From: DASTQL01 sp035761805
Lineage (GTDB): Bacteria > Actinomycetota > Actinomycetes > Jiangellales > Jiangellaceae
Reading direction: 5' to 3'
Assembly: GCA_035761805.1 (NCBI GenBank)
Contig: DASTQL010000190.1
Coordinates: forward strand, 1 to 23,785
DNA length: 23,785 nt
Below are positions 1 to 7,975 of the stretch, piece after piece. The notes beneath the pieces are model-generated. The model was not told the DNA's origin, ran no database searches, and worked only from the letters and a program-made list of their open reading frames with translations. How positions within the stretch are numbered: the first letter of the stretch is position 1; each line of letters begins with the position of its first letter. The translations under genes and the position numbers were made by a program.

Positions 1-51
1 GCGGAGGCAGCTGGCGCGGTCGAGCGCGTCGACCACGGCCACGCCGACTGA
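1..51 (+). CDS. possible C-terminal tail of an upstream gene (partial)
   Basis: Frame 1 is open from the window edge to a TGA at 49-51. It encodes 16 residues ending VDHGHAD. Codon third positions are almost all G or C, as in the neighbouring genes. So short a tail cannot be assigned to a family, and it may be chance reading in GC-rich DNA. The following 52-220 stretch has no gene and holds the direct repeats described separately. Confidence 0.2.
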   Translation, partial: AEAAGAVERVDHGHAD

Positions 52-66
52 CGGCGACCATTCAGG

Positions 67-118
67 CGCGTCCGGGTTCCGTCAGGAGCGGGCAGCCACG
101 CGTCCGGTGACCGTCAGG
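67..118 (+). promoter_or_regulatory. pair of 20-bp direct repeats upstream of the kdp operon
   Basis: Two copies of CGCGTCCGG-N3-CCGTCAGG lie at 67-86 and 99-118, identical at 17 of 20 positions and exactly 32 bp apart (about three helical turns). They sit about 100 bp before the first translated codon of the kdp locus. OmpR-family regulators such as KdpE bind direct repeats, so a KdpE operator is a reasonable inference. No convincing -10/-35 pair was seen nearby, so the promoter itself is not located. Confidence 0.45.
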
Positions 119-220
119 GACGCCCGCCAGAGGCGGGGACGGGTGCTGGGCTGAAGGCGGCGTCGGCGCTCGGTCGCCCTCCGGGCGTCCGTGCTCCCAT
201 GACCGTACGGAGGGGTGCCG

Positions 221-304
221 GTGGCCGAGCTCGCGTATCTGGCCCTGACGGTGGTCGGCTTCGCTCTGCTTGTGGTGCTGGTCGCCGTGCTGGACCGAGG
301 ATGA
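221..304 (+). CDS. 27-residue single-helix peptide ahead of kdpF
   Basis: A GTG start at 221 is preceded by a strong ribosome binding site (GGAGGGG, 209-215). It opens a 27-codon frame whose TGA (302-304) overlaps the kdpF ATG at 301 as ATGA. The product starts MAELAYLAL, continues as one hydrophobic helix rich in V, L and F, and ends LDRG. Size and single-helix design resemble KdpF, but the C-terminal PERF motif of KdpF is absent and KdpF itself follows. The ribosome binding site, coupling and hydrophobic content argue that it is translated. It may be an additional small subunit or regulator of the Kdp complex; that role is inference. Confidence 0.6.
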   Translation: MAELAYLALTVVGFALLVVLVAVLDRG

Positions 305-390
305 GCGCGGAGTCGGTCGTCATGCTCGTCCTGGTCGTCGGCCTGGCCGCCTACCTGCTCGCGGCGCTGCTGATGCCGGAGCGGTTCTGA
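301..390 (+). CDS. kdpF: K+-transporting ATPase small subunit KdpF
   Basis: This 29-residue peptide consists of a short polar start, one transmembrane helix (about residues 6-24) and the C-terminal LLMPERF typical of KdpF. KdpF stabilises the KdpABC complex in the cytoplasmic membrane. Its ATG overlaps the stop of the preceding 27-codon frame (ATGA), and its TGA overlaps the kdpA ATG (TGATG), so translation is coupled on both sides. Position directly before kdpA, length and C-terminal motif make the assignment firm despite the small size. Confidence 0.85.
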   Translation: MSAESVVMLVLVVGLAAYLLAALLMPERF

Positions 391-2054
391 TGCCGGCGAA
401 CTTGGCGGGCGTCCTGCAGGTGGCGCTCCTGGTGGCGCTGCTGGCCGTGGTGCACCGCCCGTTCGGGGACTACATGGCGCGGGTCTACTCGAGCCCGAAG
501 CATCTCGGGGTCGAGAAGGTGCTCTACCGGGCAGCCGGCGTGGACCCGGACGCGGAGCAGCGGTGGCCGGTCTACGCCCGGGCGCTGCTGGGCCTCTCGC
601 TGGTGAGCGTCCTCCTGCTCTACGCGTTGCTGCGCCTCCAGCCGCTGCTGCCGCTCGCCCTGGGTCTCCCCGCCGTCCCGCCTGACGGCGCGTGGAACAC
701 CGCCGTCGCCTTCGTGACGAACACGAACTGGCAGTGGTACTCGGGCGAGGCAGTGATGGGCCACCTGGTGCAGATGGCCGGCCTGGCCGTGCAGAACTTC
801 GTGTCCGCCGCCGTGGGCATGGCGGTGGCCGTGGCCCTGGTGCGGGGGTTCGCCCGGCACGAGGCGGATCGCCTCGGCAACTTCTGGGTCGACCTCACGC
901 GCGGGACGGTGCGCATCCTCCTGCCGATCTCCCTCGTCGCCGCGGTGCTGCTGGTCCTGGGCGGGGCGGTGCAGAACTTCGCCGGGCCGCAGGAGATCAC
1001 CACCCTCGCCGGCGGCACCCAGAGCATCGTCGGGGGGCCGATCGCCTCCCAGGAGGCGATCAAGGACCTCGGCACCAACGGCGGCGGCTTCTTCAACGCC
1101 AACAGCTCGCACCCGTTCGAGAACCCGCTCCCGTGGACCAACCTGCTGGAGATCTTCCTGCTGCTGGTGATCCCATTCAGCCTGCCGCGAACCTTCGGAT
1201 CGATGATCGGTGACCGCCGCCAAGGACGGCTGGTGCTGGCGGTGATGGCCGCGCTGTGGCTCGCCGCGGTGACGGTGGCGACCTGGGCCGAGACCAGCGC
1301 GTTGGGCACCGTGCCCCAGGCCGCGGGTGCGGCGATGGAGGGCAAGGAGGTCCGCTTCGGCCCGGCCGCCTCCGCCCTCTTCGCCGCGTCTACCACGGGT
1401 ACGTCGACGGGGTCGGTGAACAGCTTCCACGACTCCTTCACCGCCCTCGGCGGGGGCACCGCGCTGCTCAACATCATGCTGGGCGAGGTGGCGCCGGGCG
1501 GCGTCGGAGCCGGCCTGTACGGGATGCTGGTGCTGGCCGTCCTGACCGTGTTCCTGGCCGGGCTCATGGTCGGCCGCACCCCCGAGTACCTGGGCAAGAA
1601 GCTCGGACGCCGCGAGGTGACCCTCGTCGCGCTCTACGTGCTCACCATGCCAGCCCTGCTGCTGGTCGGGGCCGCACTGACCGCCGGGAGCGAGGAGCTG
1701 GCGGCGGCGTCGATCCAGGACCCGGGAGCTCACGGGCTGTCCGAGATCCTCTACGCCTACGCCTCGGCCTCGAACAACAACGGGTCGGCCTTCGCCGGGT
1801 TCGGCGCCGCCACGGTGTACCAGAACACCGCGCTCGGGCTGGCGATGCTCCTCGGCCGCTTCGTGCCGATCGTGCTGGTCCTCGCTCTGGCCGGAAGCCT
1901 GGCCGGGCAGCGACCGACACCGGGAGGGGCGGGGACGCTGCCCACCCACACGCCGGTGTTCGGCGGGTTGCTGGCCTTCGTCGTCCTCGTCGTCGCCGGG
2001 CTCACCTTCTTCCCTGCGCTCGCCCTCGCCCCGGTCGCGGAGGCCCTGCTGTGA
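390..2054 (+). CDS. kdpA: K+-transporting ATPase subunit A (K+ channel-like subunit)
   Basis: This 554-residue polytopic membrane protein is the usual length for KdpA, which selects K+ and passes it toward KdpB. All four pore-loop selectivity regions are recognisable: TNTNWQW near 110-116, TNGGGFFNANSSHPFENP near 229-246, TTGTSTGSVNS near 335-345 and SNNNGSAF near 461-468. The ATG at 390 overlaps the kdpF stop; reading further upstream in this frame runs through kdpF in the wrong frame and is not coding. The stop overlaps the kdpB GTG. No missing motif or frameshift was seen. Confidence 0.97.
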   Translation: MPANLAGVLQVALLVALLAVVHRPFGDYMARVYSSPKHLGVEKVLYRAAGVDPDAEQRWPVYARALLGLSLVSVLLLYALLRLQPLLPLALGLPAVPPDGAWNTAVAFVTNTNWQWYSGEAVMGHLVQMAGLAVQNFVSAAVGMAVAVALVRGFARHEADRLGNFWVDLTRGTVRILLPISLVAAVLLVLGGAVQNFAGPQEITTLAGGTQSIVGGPIASQEAIKDLGTNGGGFFNANSSHPFENPLPWTNLLEIFLLLVIPFSLPRTFGSMIGDRRQGRLVLAVMAALWLAAVTVATWAETSALGTVPQAAGAAMEGKEVRFGPAASALFAASTTGTSTGSVNSFHDSFTALGGGTALLNIMLGEVAPGGVGAGLYGMLVLAVLTVFLAGLMVGRTPEYLGKKLGRREVTLVALYVLTMPALLLVGAALTAGSEELAAASIQDPGAHGLSEILYAYASASNNNGSAFAGFGAATVYQNTALGLAMLLGRFVPIVLVLALAGSLAGQRPTPGGAGTLPTHTPVFGGLLAFVVLVVAGLTFFPALALAPVAEALL

Positions 2055-4120
2055 CTCCGACGAGCGACGCCCGCGGCCGGGTAGGTGCCGGCGCCTTCAC
2101 CCCTGCCGTGCTGGTGTCCTCGCTCCCGTCCGCGGCCCGGAAGCTGGATCCGCGTCACCAGTGGCGAGCTCCCGTGATGTTCGTGGTCTGGGTCGGTTCG
2201 GTGCTCACGACGCTGCTCGCCCTGCGCGACCCGAGCGTGTTCGCCTGGTCCATCGCCGGCTGGCTGTGGGCGACGGTGCTCTTCGCCAACCTCGCCGAGG
2301 CCGTCGCCGAGGGGCGCGGGCGCGCGCAGGCCGACACGCTGCGCCGCACCCGTACGCAGACCACGGCCCGGCGGCTACGCGCGGACGGCGGCGAGGACGC
2401 CGTCCCTGCGACGGCACTGGCTGTCGGCGACCGGGTCGTGGTGGAGGCTGGTCAGGTCATCCCCGGCGACGGTGACGTCGTCGAGGGCGTCGCCAGCGTC
2501 GACGAGTCGGCGATCACCGGCGAGTCGGCTCCCGTGATCCGCGAGTCCGGGGGCGACCGCTCGGCGGTCACCGGTGGCACCCGGGTGCTGTCCGACCGAA
2601 TCGTCGTCCGCATCACCGCGAAGGCCGGCGAGACCTTCCTCGACCGCATGATCGCGCTGGTCGAGGGTTCGGCGCGGCAGAAGACCCCCAACGAGATCGC
2701 CCTGAATCTGCTGCTCGCCGCGCTGACCCTCGTCTTCCTGCTCGCGGTGGTGACGCTCCAGCCGCTGGCCGTCTACTCCGGGCAGGCCCAACCGGTCGTG
2801 GTGCTGGTCGCCCTCCTGGTCTGCCTGATCCCGACGACCATCGGAGCCCTGCTCTCGGCGATCGGGATCGCCGGGATGGACCGGCTCGTGCAGCGCAACG
2901 TGCTGGCCATGTCCGGGCGGGCGGTCGAGGCGGCCGGGGACGTGGACGTCCTCCTGCTGGACAAGACCGGCACGATCACCCTGGGCAACCGGGAGGCGGT
3001 GGAGTTCGTCCCGGTGCCAGGCGTCGACGCCGGGGACCTGGCCGACGCCGCCCAGCTGGCCAGCCTCGCCGACGAGACGCCGGAGGGGCGCTCGGTGGTC
3101 GTGCTGGCCAAGCAGGGGTACGGGTTGCGGGCCCGGGCGGAGGGCCTGCTGGCGCACGCGACCTTCGTTCCCTTCAGCGCCCAGACCCGGATGAGCGGGG
3201 TCGACCTGGACGGTGCGGACGGGCACCGGGCCATCCGCAAGGGAGCCGCCAGCGCGGTGATGAAGTGGGTGCGTGACTGCGGTGGCCACCCGACCGCAGA
3301 GGTCGGCTCCACCGTGGACGGGATCAGCGCCTCCGGCGGCACGCCGCTGGTCGTCGCCGAGCGGCTCGCGAACGCCCCCGCTCGCGCCCTCGGGGTGATC
3401 CACCTCAAGGACGTGGTCAAGACCGGCATGCGGGAGCGCTTCGCCGAGCTGCGCAGCATGGGCATCCGTACGGTGATGATCACGGGCGACAACCCGTTGA
3501 CGGCGGGAGCCATCGCGGCGGAGTCGGGGGTCGACGACTTCCTCGCGGAGGCCAGCCCGGAGGACAAGCTGGCCCTGATCAGGTCCGAGCAGCAGGCGGG
3601 CCGGCTGGTGGCGATGACAGGCGACGGCACCAACGACGCCCCGGCCCTGGCCCAGGCCGACGTCGGCGTGGCGATGAACACCGGCACGTCGGCGGCCAAG
3701 GAGGCCGGCAACATGGTCGACCTGGACTCCAACCCCACCAAGCTGATCGAGGTCGTCGCGATCGGCAAGCAGCTGCTCATCACGCGCGGCGCGCTGACCA
3801 CGTTCTCCATCGCCAATGACGTCGCCAAGTACTTCGCGATCATCCCGGCGATGTTCGCCTCGCTCTACCCGCAGCTGGACCGTCTCAACGTCATGCAGCT
3901 GTCGTCTCCGGAGTCGGCCGTCCTGTCCGCGGTTGTCTTCAACGCCGTGGTGATCATCGCCCTGGTGCCACTCGCCCTGCGCGGCGTCCGCTACCACCCG
4001 GCCGACGCGTCGGCGCTGCTGCGCCGCAACCTGCTCCTGTACGGGGTGGGTGGCCTGCTCGTTCCGTTCGTCGGCATCAAGCTCATCGACCTGGTGGTCG
4101 GGCTCCTGCCCGGCCTCTGA
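2051..4120 (+). CDS. kdpB: K+-transporting P-type ATPase subunit B
   Basis: This 689-residue P-type ATPase catalytic subunit hydrolyses ATP to drive K+ uptake with KdpA and KdpC. Key motifs are intact: actuator TGES at 156-159, phosphorylation motif DKTGTIT with Asp304, TGDN near 478-481 and GDGTNDAP near 524-531. Ser159 in TGES corresponds to the serine of E. coli KdpB that is phosphorylated to inhibit the pump, so that control could exist here. The GTG start at 2051 overlaps the kdpA stop (GTGA). The frame is open further upstream, but only as an antisense-like shadow of kdpA. kdpC follows after 23 bp. Confidence 0.97.
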   Translation: MTPTSDARGRVGAGAFTPAVLVSSLPSAARKLDPRHQWRAPVMFVVWVGSVLTTLLALRDPSVFAWSIAGWLWATVLFANLAEAVAEGRGRAQADTLRRTRTQTTARRLRADGGEDAVPATALAVGDRVVVEAGQVIPGDGDVVEGVASVDESAITGESAPVIRESGGDRSAVTGGTRVLSDRIVVRITAKAGETFLDRMIALVEGSARQKTPNEIALNLLLAALTLVFLLAVVTLQPLAVYSGQAQPVVVLVALLVCLIPTTIGALLSAIGIAGMDRLVQRNVLAMSGRAVEAAGDVDVLLLDKTGTITLGNREAVEFVPVPGVDAGDLADAAQLASLADETPEGRSVVVLAKQGYGLRARAEGLLAHATFVPFSAQTRMSGVDLDGADGHRAIRKGAASAVMKWVRDCGGHPTAEVGSTVDGISASGGTPLVVAERLANAPARALGVIHLKDVVKTGMRERFAELRSMGIRTVMITGDNPLTAGAIAAESGVDDFLAEASPEDKLALIRSEQQAGRLVAMTGDGTNDAPALAQADVGVAMNTGTSAAKEAGNMVDLDSNPTKLIEVVAIGKQLLITRGALTTFSIANDVAKYFAIIPAMFASLYPQLDRLNVMQLSSPESAVLSAVVFNAVVIIALVPLALRGVRYHPADASALLRRNLLLYGVGGLLVPFVGIKLIDLVVGLLPGL

Positions 4121-4143
4121 GCCCGCACCTGTGGAAGGACGTC

Positions 4144-4731
4144 ATGGTCGCGACACTCCGCCAGGCGGTCGCCGGTCTCCGGCTGCTGCTGGTCCTCACC
4201 GTCGCGCTCGGTCTGGTCTACCCCGTCGTCTTGTACGGGGTGGGGCGGCTCGTGTCGGGTCGCGCCGACGGATCGCTGGTCGAGGTCGACGGGGTGGTCG
4301 TGGGGTCGGCGCTCCTCGGCCAGGACTTCGAGGGGGACCAGTGGTTCCAGTCACGCCCGTCGGCGGCCGGTGACGGCTACGACCCGCTTGCCTCGGGTGC
4401 GTCCAACCTCGGCCCGGAGAACCCCGACCTGCTGGCCCAGGTGCAGGAGCGCCGGGCCGAGGTCGCCACGAGGGAGTCGGTCGACCCCGCCGACGTGCCC
4501 GCCGACGCCCTCACCGCCTCAGGGTCCGGCCTCGACCCGCACGTCTCGCCCGAGTACGCCCGCCTGCAGGTCGAGCGCGTGGCTCGCGTACGAGACCTTC
4601 CCGAGGGCGAGGTCGCGGCCCTGGTCGAAGAGGCGGTGCGCGGGCGCGACCTCGGCATCCTCGGTCGGCCCCGGGTGAACGTCCTCGAGCTCAACGTCGC
4701 GCTCCAGGAGCTCGACGGGGGGCAAGGCTGA
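4144..4731 (+). CDS. kdpC: K+-transporting ATPase subunit C
   Basis: This 195-residue KdpC has one N-terminal membrane helix (about residues 12-34) and an extracytoplasmic domain. The family hallmarks are present: QSRPSAAGDGYDP near 69-81, followed by SGASNLGPENPDL. KdpC is thought to stabilise the complex and raise its affinity for ATP. The ATG at 4144 has a GGAAGG ribosome binding site about 7 bp upstream. It stands 23 bp after kdpB and 22 bp before kdpD, so one transcript is likely. Confidence 0.95.
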   Translation: MVATLRQAVAGLRLLLVLTVALGLVYPVVLYGVGRLVSGRADGSLVEVDGVVVGSALLGQDFEGDQWFQSRPSAAGDGYDPLASGASNLGPENPDLLAQVQERRAEVATRESVDPADVPADALTASGSGLDPHVSPEYARLQVERVARVRDLPEGEVAALVEEAVRGRDLGILGRPRVNVLELNVALQELDGGQG

Positions 4732-4753
4732 CGCGGCGGCAGGGCGGACACTG

Positions 4754-7270
4754 GTGGACGTGGAGGGCCGACGGCGCGGGCGGCTACGCGTCTACCTCGG
4801 GGCGGCACCCGGGGTGGGCAAGACCTACGCCATGCTCGGCGAGGGCCACCGGCGCCACGACCGGGGAACCGACGTCGTGATCGGCTTCGTGGAGGCGCAC
4901 GGCCGGATCCGGACGGCCGAGATGGCGGCCGGGCTGGAGACCGTGCCCCGGGTGACCCTGGTCCATCGCGGAGCCTCGTTCACGGAGATGGACGTCGACG
5001 CCGTGCTGGCGCGCGCACCGGCGGTGGCCCTGGTCGACGAGCTCGCCCACACCAATGTCCCCGGCGCCAGGAACCCCAAGCGATGGCAGGACGTCGACGA
5101 GCTGCTCGACGCCGGCATCGACGTCATCACCACGGTCAACATCCAGCACCTCGAGAGCCTCAACGACGTCGTCGAGTCGATCACCGGGATCCGTCAGCAG
5201 GAGACCGTGCCCGACGAGGTCGTACGCCGGGCCGACCAGATCGAACTCGTGGACATGAGCCCGCAGGCGCTGCGGCGCAGGCTCGCGCACGGCAACGTCT
5301 ACGCCGCGGAGAAGATCGACGCCGCCCTGACCAACTACTTCCGCGTCGGCAACCTCACCGCCCTGCGCGAGCTGGCCCTGCTGTGGACCGCCGACCGGGT
5401 GGACGACGCGCTGGACCACTACCGCGCCGAGCACGGCATCTCCGAGCCGTGGCCGACGCGCGACCGTGTCGTCGTGGCGGTCACCGGTGGTCCCGAGGGC
5501 GAGGTGCTCATCCGCCGGGGGGCGCGGATCGCGCAGCGTTCGCGGGGCGGGGAGCTCCTCGCCGTGCACGTGACCCGCAGCGACGGCCTGTCGGGCGTCG
5601 CCCCGGACGTCCTGGCCCGCAACCGCGCCCTCACGGAGTCGCTCGGCGGCACCTGGCACGCCGTCATCGGCGACGACGTTGCCGATGCCGTCCTCGAGTT
5701 CGCTCGAGGGGTCAACGCCAGTCAGATCGTCCTGGGAGCCACGCGACGGGGTCGCCTGGCGGCCGCGCTGGCTCCAGGGGTGGGACCCGACGTCGTGCGC
5801 GGGTCCGGCGACATCGACGTCCTGATCGTCACCCACGAGCACGCCGGGCGCGGCCGGCGCGACCGACCCCGGCGCGAGCGGCTCAGCCCGACCCGCCAGG
5901 TGTGGGGGTGGGCCCTTGCCCTCCTCGGTCCCGCCGCGCTGGCGGGGTTGCTGCATGTCACGCGGGACCTGCACGGGCTGGCCACCGTGCTCGTGCTGTA
6001 CCTCGGACTCACCGTCGGCGTGGCGCTCGTGGGTGGCATGTGGCCCGCCCTGGTCGCCGCTGTCACGAGCGGACTGCTGGCGAACTTCCTCTTCACCCCC
6101 CCGCTCTACACATGGACGGTCGCCGAGCCCGAGAACGCCCTCGCCATCGTCGTGCTGGTCTGTGTCGCGGTGGCGGTCTCCGCGGTGGTCGACCAGGCAG
6201 CGAGACGCACGGTGGACGCTGCGCACGCTCGAGCCGAGGCGGACACGCTCACGACCCTGGCCGGGTCGGTGCTGCGCGGAGGCGACGCCCTTCCCGCCCT
6301 GTTGGACCAGCTCCGGGAGGCCTTCGGCCTGGAGGGCGCGGCCCTGCTGCGACGGGACCCGGACACGAGCCGGTGGACCTACCTCGAGCGCTCCGGGAAG
6401 GACGCGCCGTCCGATCCCGAGCACGCGGGGGCCGCCATCACGGTCGGCGAGGACCTGCTCCTGGTCCTCCACGGCCCTCCGCTGTCGGCCCAGGACCTCC
6501 GCGTCGTCAACGCCGTCGCAGTGCAGGTGGAGGCGCTCCTCGAACGCGACCGCCTCCGCGCCGAGGCCGGAGCGGCACGGGCCGAGCGTGAGCGCACGAG
6601 CATGCGTACCGCACTCCTCGCCGCCGTGTCGCACGACCTCCGCACGCCGCTGTCGGCCATCAAGGCCGGGGTGAGCACGCTACGCAGCCGCGATGTGACG
6701 TTGCCCGAGAAGGACCAACAGGCACTGCTCGAGGACGTTGAGCAGTCCACGGACCAGCTCCAGTCCCTCATCGACAACCTGCTGGACATGAGCCGGCTCG
6801 ACGCCGGCGCCGTCACGCCCCACCGGGAGCTCGTCGCGCTCGAGGAGGTCGTGCTCGGTGCCGTGGACGGCCTGCCGGAGACTCGGGTGACGCTCGACGT
6901 CCCCGAGACGCTCCCCCTCGTCGTCGCCGACAGCGGCCTGCTCGAACGCGCGATCGCCAACGTCGTGGAGAACGCCGTCCGCTACTCGCCCTCCGGCAGC
7001 CCCGTGCAGGTGTGCGCCGGTGAGGCGGCCCGCCACATCGTCCTCCGCGTCATCGACCACGGAGCGGGGGTGCCCGAGGACCGCAAGCCGGACCTGTTCG
7101 CCGCCTTCCAGCGCCTCGGCGACGTCCCGGTGGGGCAGGGCGTGGGGCTCGGTCTCGCGGTCGCGAAGGGCTTCGTCGAGGCCAACGGCGGCACCCTGGA
7201 GGCCGAGGACACCCCGGGGGGCGGTCTCACCATGGTGCTGACCCTCCCGCTGCCGGACGGACGCACGTGA
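4754..7270 (+). CDS. kdpD: sensor histidine kinase KdpD
   Basis: This 838-residue K+/turgor sensor kinase has the full KdpD layout. The N-terminal KdpD domain carries a Walker A GAAPGVGKT at 16-24 and a DELAHTNVPG segment. A universal-stress-protein-like domain follows (about 240-365), then four membrane helices (about 383-482), a GAF-like region, a HisKA domain with His627 in SHDLRTP, and an ATPase domain with an N box near 736 and GVGLGLAVAKG. It should phosphorylate KdpE. The c-di-AMP-binding FTAxY signature described for the staphylococcal USP domain was not seen. The GTG at 4754 has only a weak ribosome binding site, but it places the Walker A motif at the normal distance from the N-terminus. 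The stop overlaps the kdpE GTG. Confidence 0.95.
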   Translation: MDVEGRRRGRLRVYLGAAPGVGKTYAMLGEGHRRHDRGTDVVIGFVEAHGRIRTAEMAAGLETVPRVTLVHRGASFTEMDVDAVLARAPAVALVDELAHTNVPGARNPKRWQDVDELLDAGIDVITTVNIQHLESLNDVVESITGIRQQETVPDEVVRRADQIELVDMSPQALRRRLAHGNVYAAEKIDAALTNYFRVGNLTALRELALLWTADRVDDALDHYRAEHGISEPWPTRDRVVVAVTGGPEGEVLIRRGARIAQRSRGGELLAVHVTRSDGLSGVAPDVLARNRALTESLGGTWHAVIGDDVADAVLEFARGVNASQIVLGATRRGRLAAALAPGVGPDVVRGSGDIDVLIVTHEHAGRGRRDRPRRERLSPTRQVWGWALALLGPAALAGLLHVTRDLHGLATVLVLYLGLTVGVALVGGMWPALVAAVTSGLLANFLFTPPLYTWTVAEPENALAIVVLVCVAVAVSAVVDQAARRTVDAAHARAEADTLTTLAGSVLRGGDALPALLDQLREAFGLEGAALLRRDPDTSRWTYLERSGKDAPSDPEHAGAAITVGEDLLLVLHGPPLSAQDLRVVNAVAVQVEALLERDRLRAEAGAARAERERTSMRTALLAAVSHDLRTPLSAIKAGVSTLRSRDVTLPEKDQQALLEDVEQSTDQLQSLIDNLLDMSRLDAGAVTPHRELVALEEVVLGAVDGLPETRVTLDVPETLPLVVADSGLLERAIANVVENAVRYSPSGSPVQVCAGEAARHIVLRVIDHGAGVPEDRKPDLFAAFQRLGDVPVGQGVGLGLAVAKGFVEANGGTLEAEDTPGGGLTMVLTLPLPDGRT

Positions 7271-7941
7271 CCAGGGTGCTCGTGATCGAGGACGAGCCGG
7301 CGCTCGCCCGCGCCCTGGCCATCACCCTGCGCGCACGCCGCTACGACGTCGACGTCGCCCACAGTGGATCCGCGGGCCTCGACGCGGTCGCTGCCAGACA
7401 CCCCGACGTCGTCGTGCTCGACCTCGGTCTGCCCGACCTGGACGGCATGGAGGTCCTGCAGGCCCTGCGCGGGTGGACACGGGTGCCCGTCGTCGTCCTG
7501 TCCGCGCGCGTCACCAGCGACGAGAAGGTGGAAGCACTCGACGCCGGGGCCGACGACTACGTCACCAAGCCCTTCGGCATGGACGAGCTCCTGGCGCCGA
7601 TCCGGGCCGCGGCCCGCCGCGGCGTCGTCGCCGAGGCCCCTCCCGTCGTCGAGACCAGCACCTTCACGGTCGACGTCGCCCACCGCCGGGTGACCCGGGC
7701 CGGGCGGGAGGTGCGGCTGACCCCCACCGAGTGGCACCTGCTCGAGATCCTGGCGCGGCATCCCGGACGTGTCGTCGGGCGCCGGGAGCTGCTCCAGGAG
7801 CTGCGGGGGCCGGGGCTCGAACGGGAGACGCACTACCTGCGCGTGTACCTCGCGCAGCTGCGCCGCAAGCTCGAGGACGATCCCGCGCGGCCTCGGCACC
7901 TGATCACCGAGCCGGGGGTCGGCTACCGCCTCGAGCCCTGA
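7267..7941 (+). CDS. kdpE: response regulator KdpE
   Basis: This 224-residue OmpR-family response regulator has a receiver domain with acidic residues E8-D9, the phospho-acceptor Asp52 in VLDLGLPD and the conserved Lys of DDYVTKPF, followed by a winged-helix DNA-binding domain ending in GVGYRLEP. It is the expected partner of KdpD and activator of the kdp genes. The GTG start overlaps the kdpD stop (GTGA). Having the regulators downstream of kdpFABC on the same strand allows positive feedback if all are co-transcribed. The next gene converges from the other strand only 34 bp away, with no obvious terminator hairpin between. Confidence 0.95.
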   Translation: MTRVLVIEDEPALARALAITLRARRYDVDVAHSGSAGLDAVAARHPDVVVLDLGLPDLDGMEVLQALRGWTRVPVVVLSARVTSDEKVEALDAGADDYVTKPFGMDELLAPIRAAARRGVVAEAPPVVETSTFTVDVAHRRVTRAGREVRLTPTEWHLLEILARHPGRVVGRRELLQELRGPGLERETHYLRVYLAQLRRKLEDDPARPRHLITEPGVGYRLEP

Positions 7942-7975
7942 ACCACGATCCGGCTCCGACCCCGGGCGACGGCCG

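Noticed and set aside
52..220. A c-di-AMP (ydaO) riboswitch before kdp
   Set aside because: Such riboswitches control K+ genes in some Firmicutes, but the conserved ydaO core could not be recognised here.
3466..3473. CCGTACGG inside kdpB as a regulatory site
   Set aside because: It is part of the conserved coding segment leading to TGDN and is explained by codon choice.
351..6634. Long minus-strand open frames under kdpA, kdpB and kdpD (532, 540 and 616 codons)
   Set aside because: They are antisense shadows caused by high GC; their products are low-complexity R/H/Q/D-rich and match no family, while the plus-strand frames carry all Kdp motifs.
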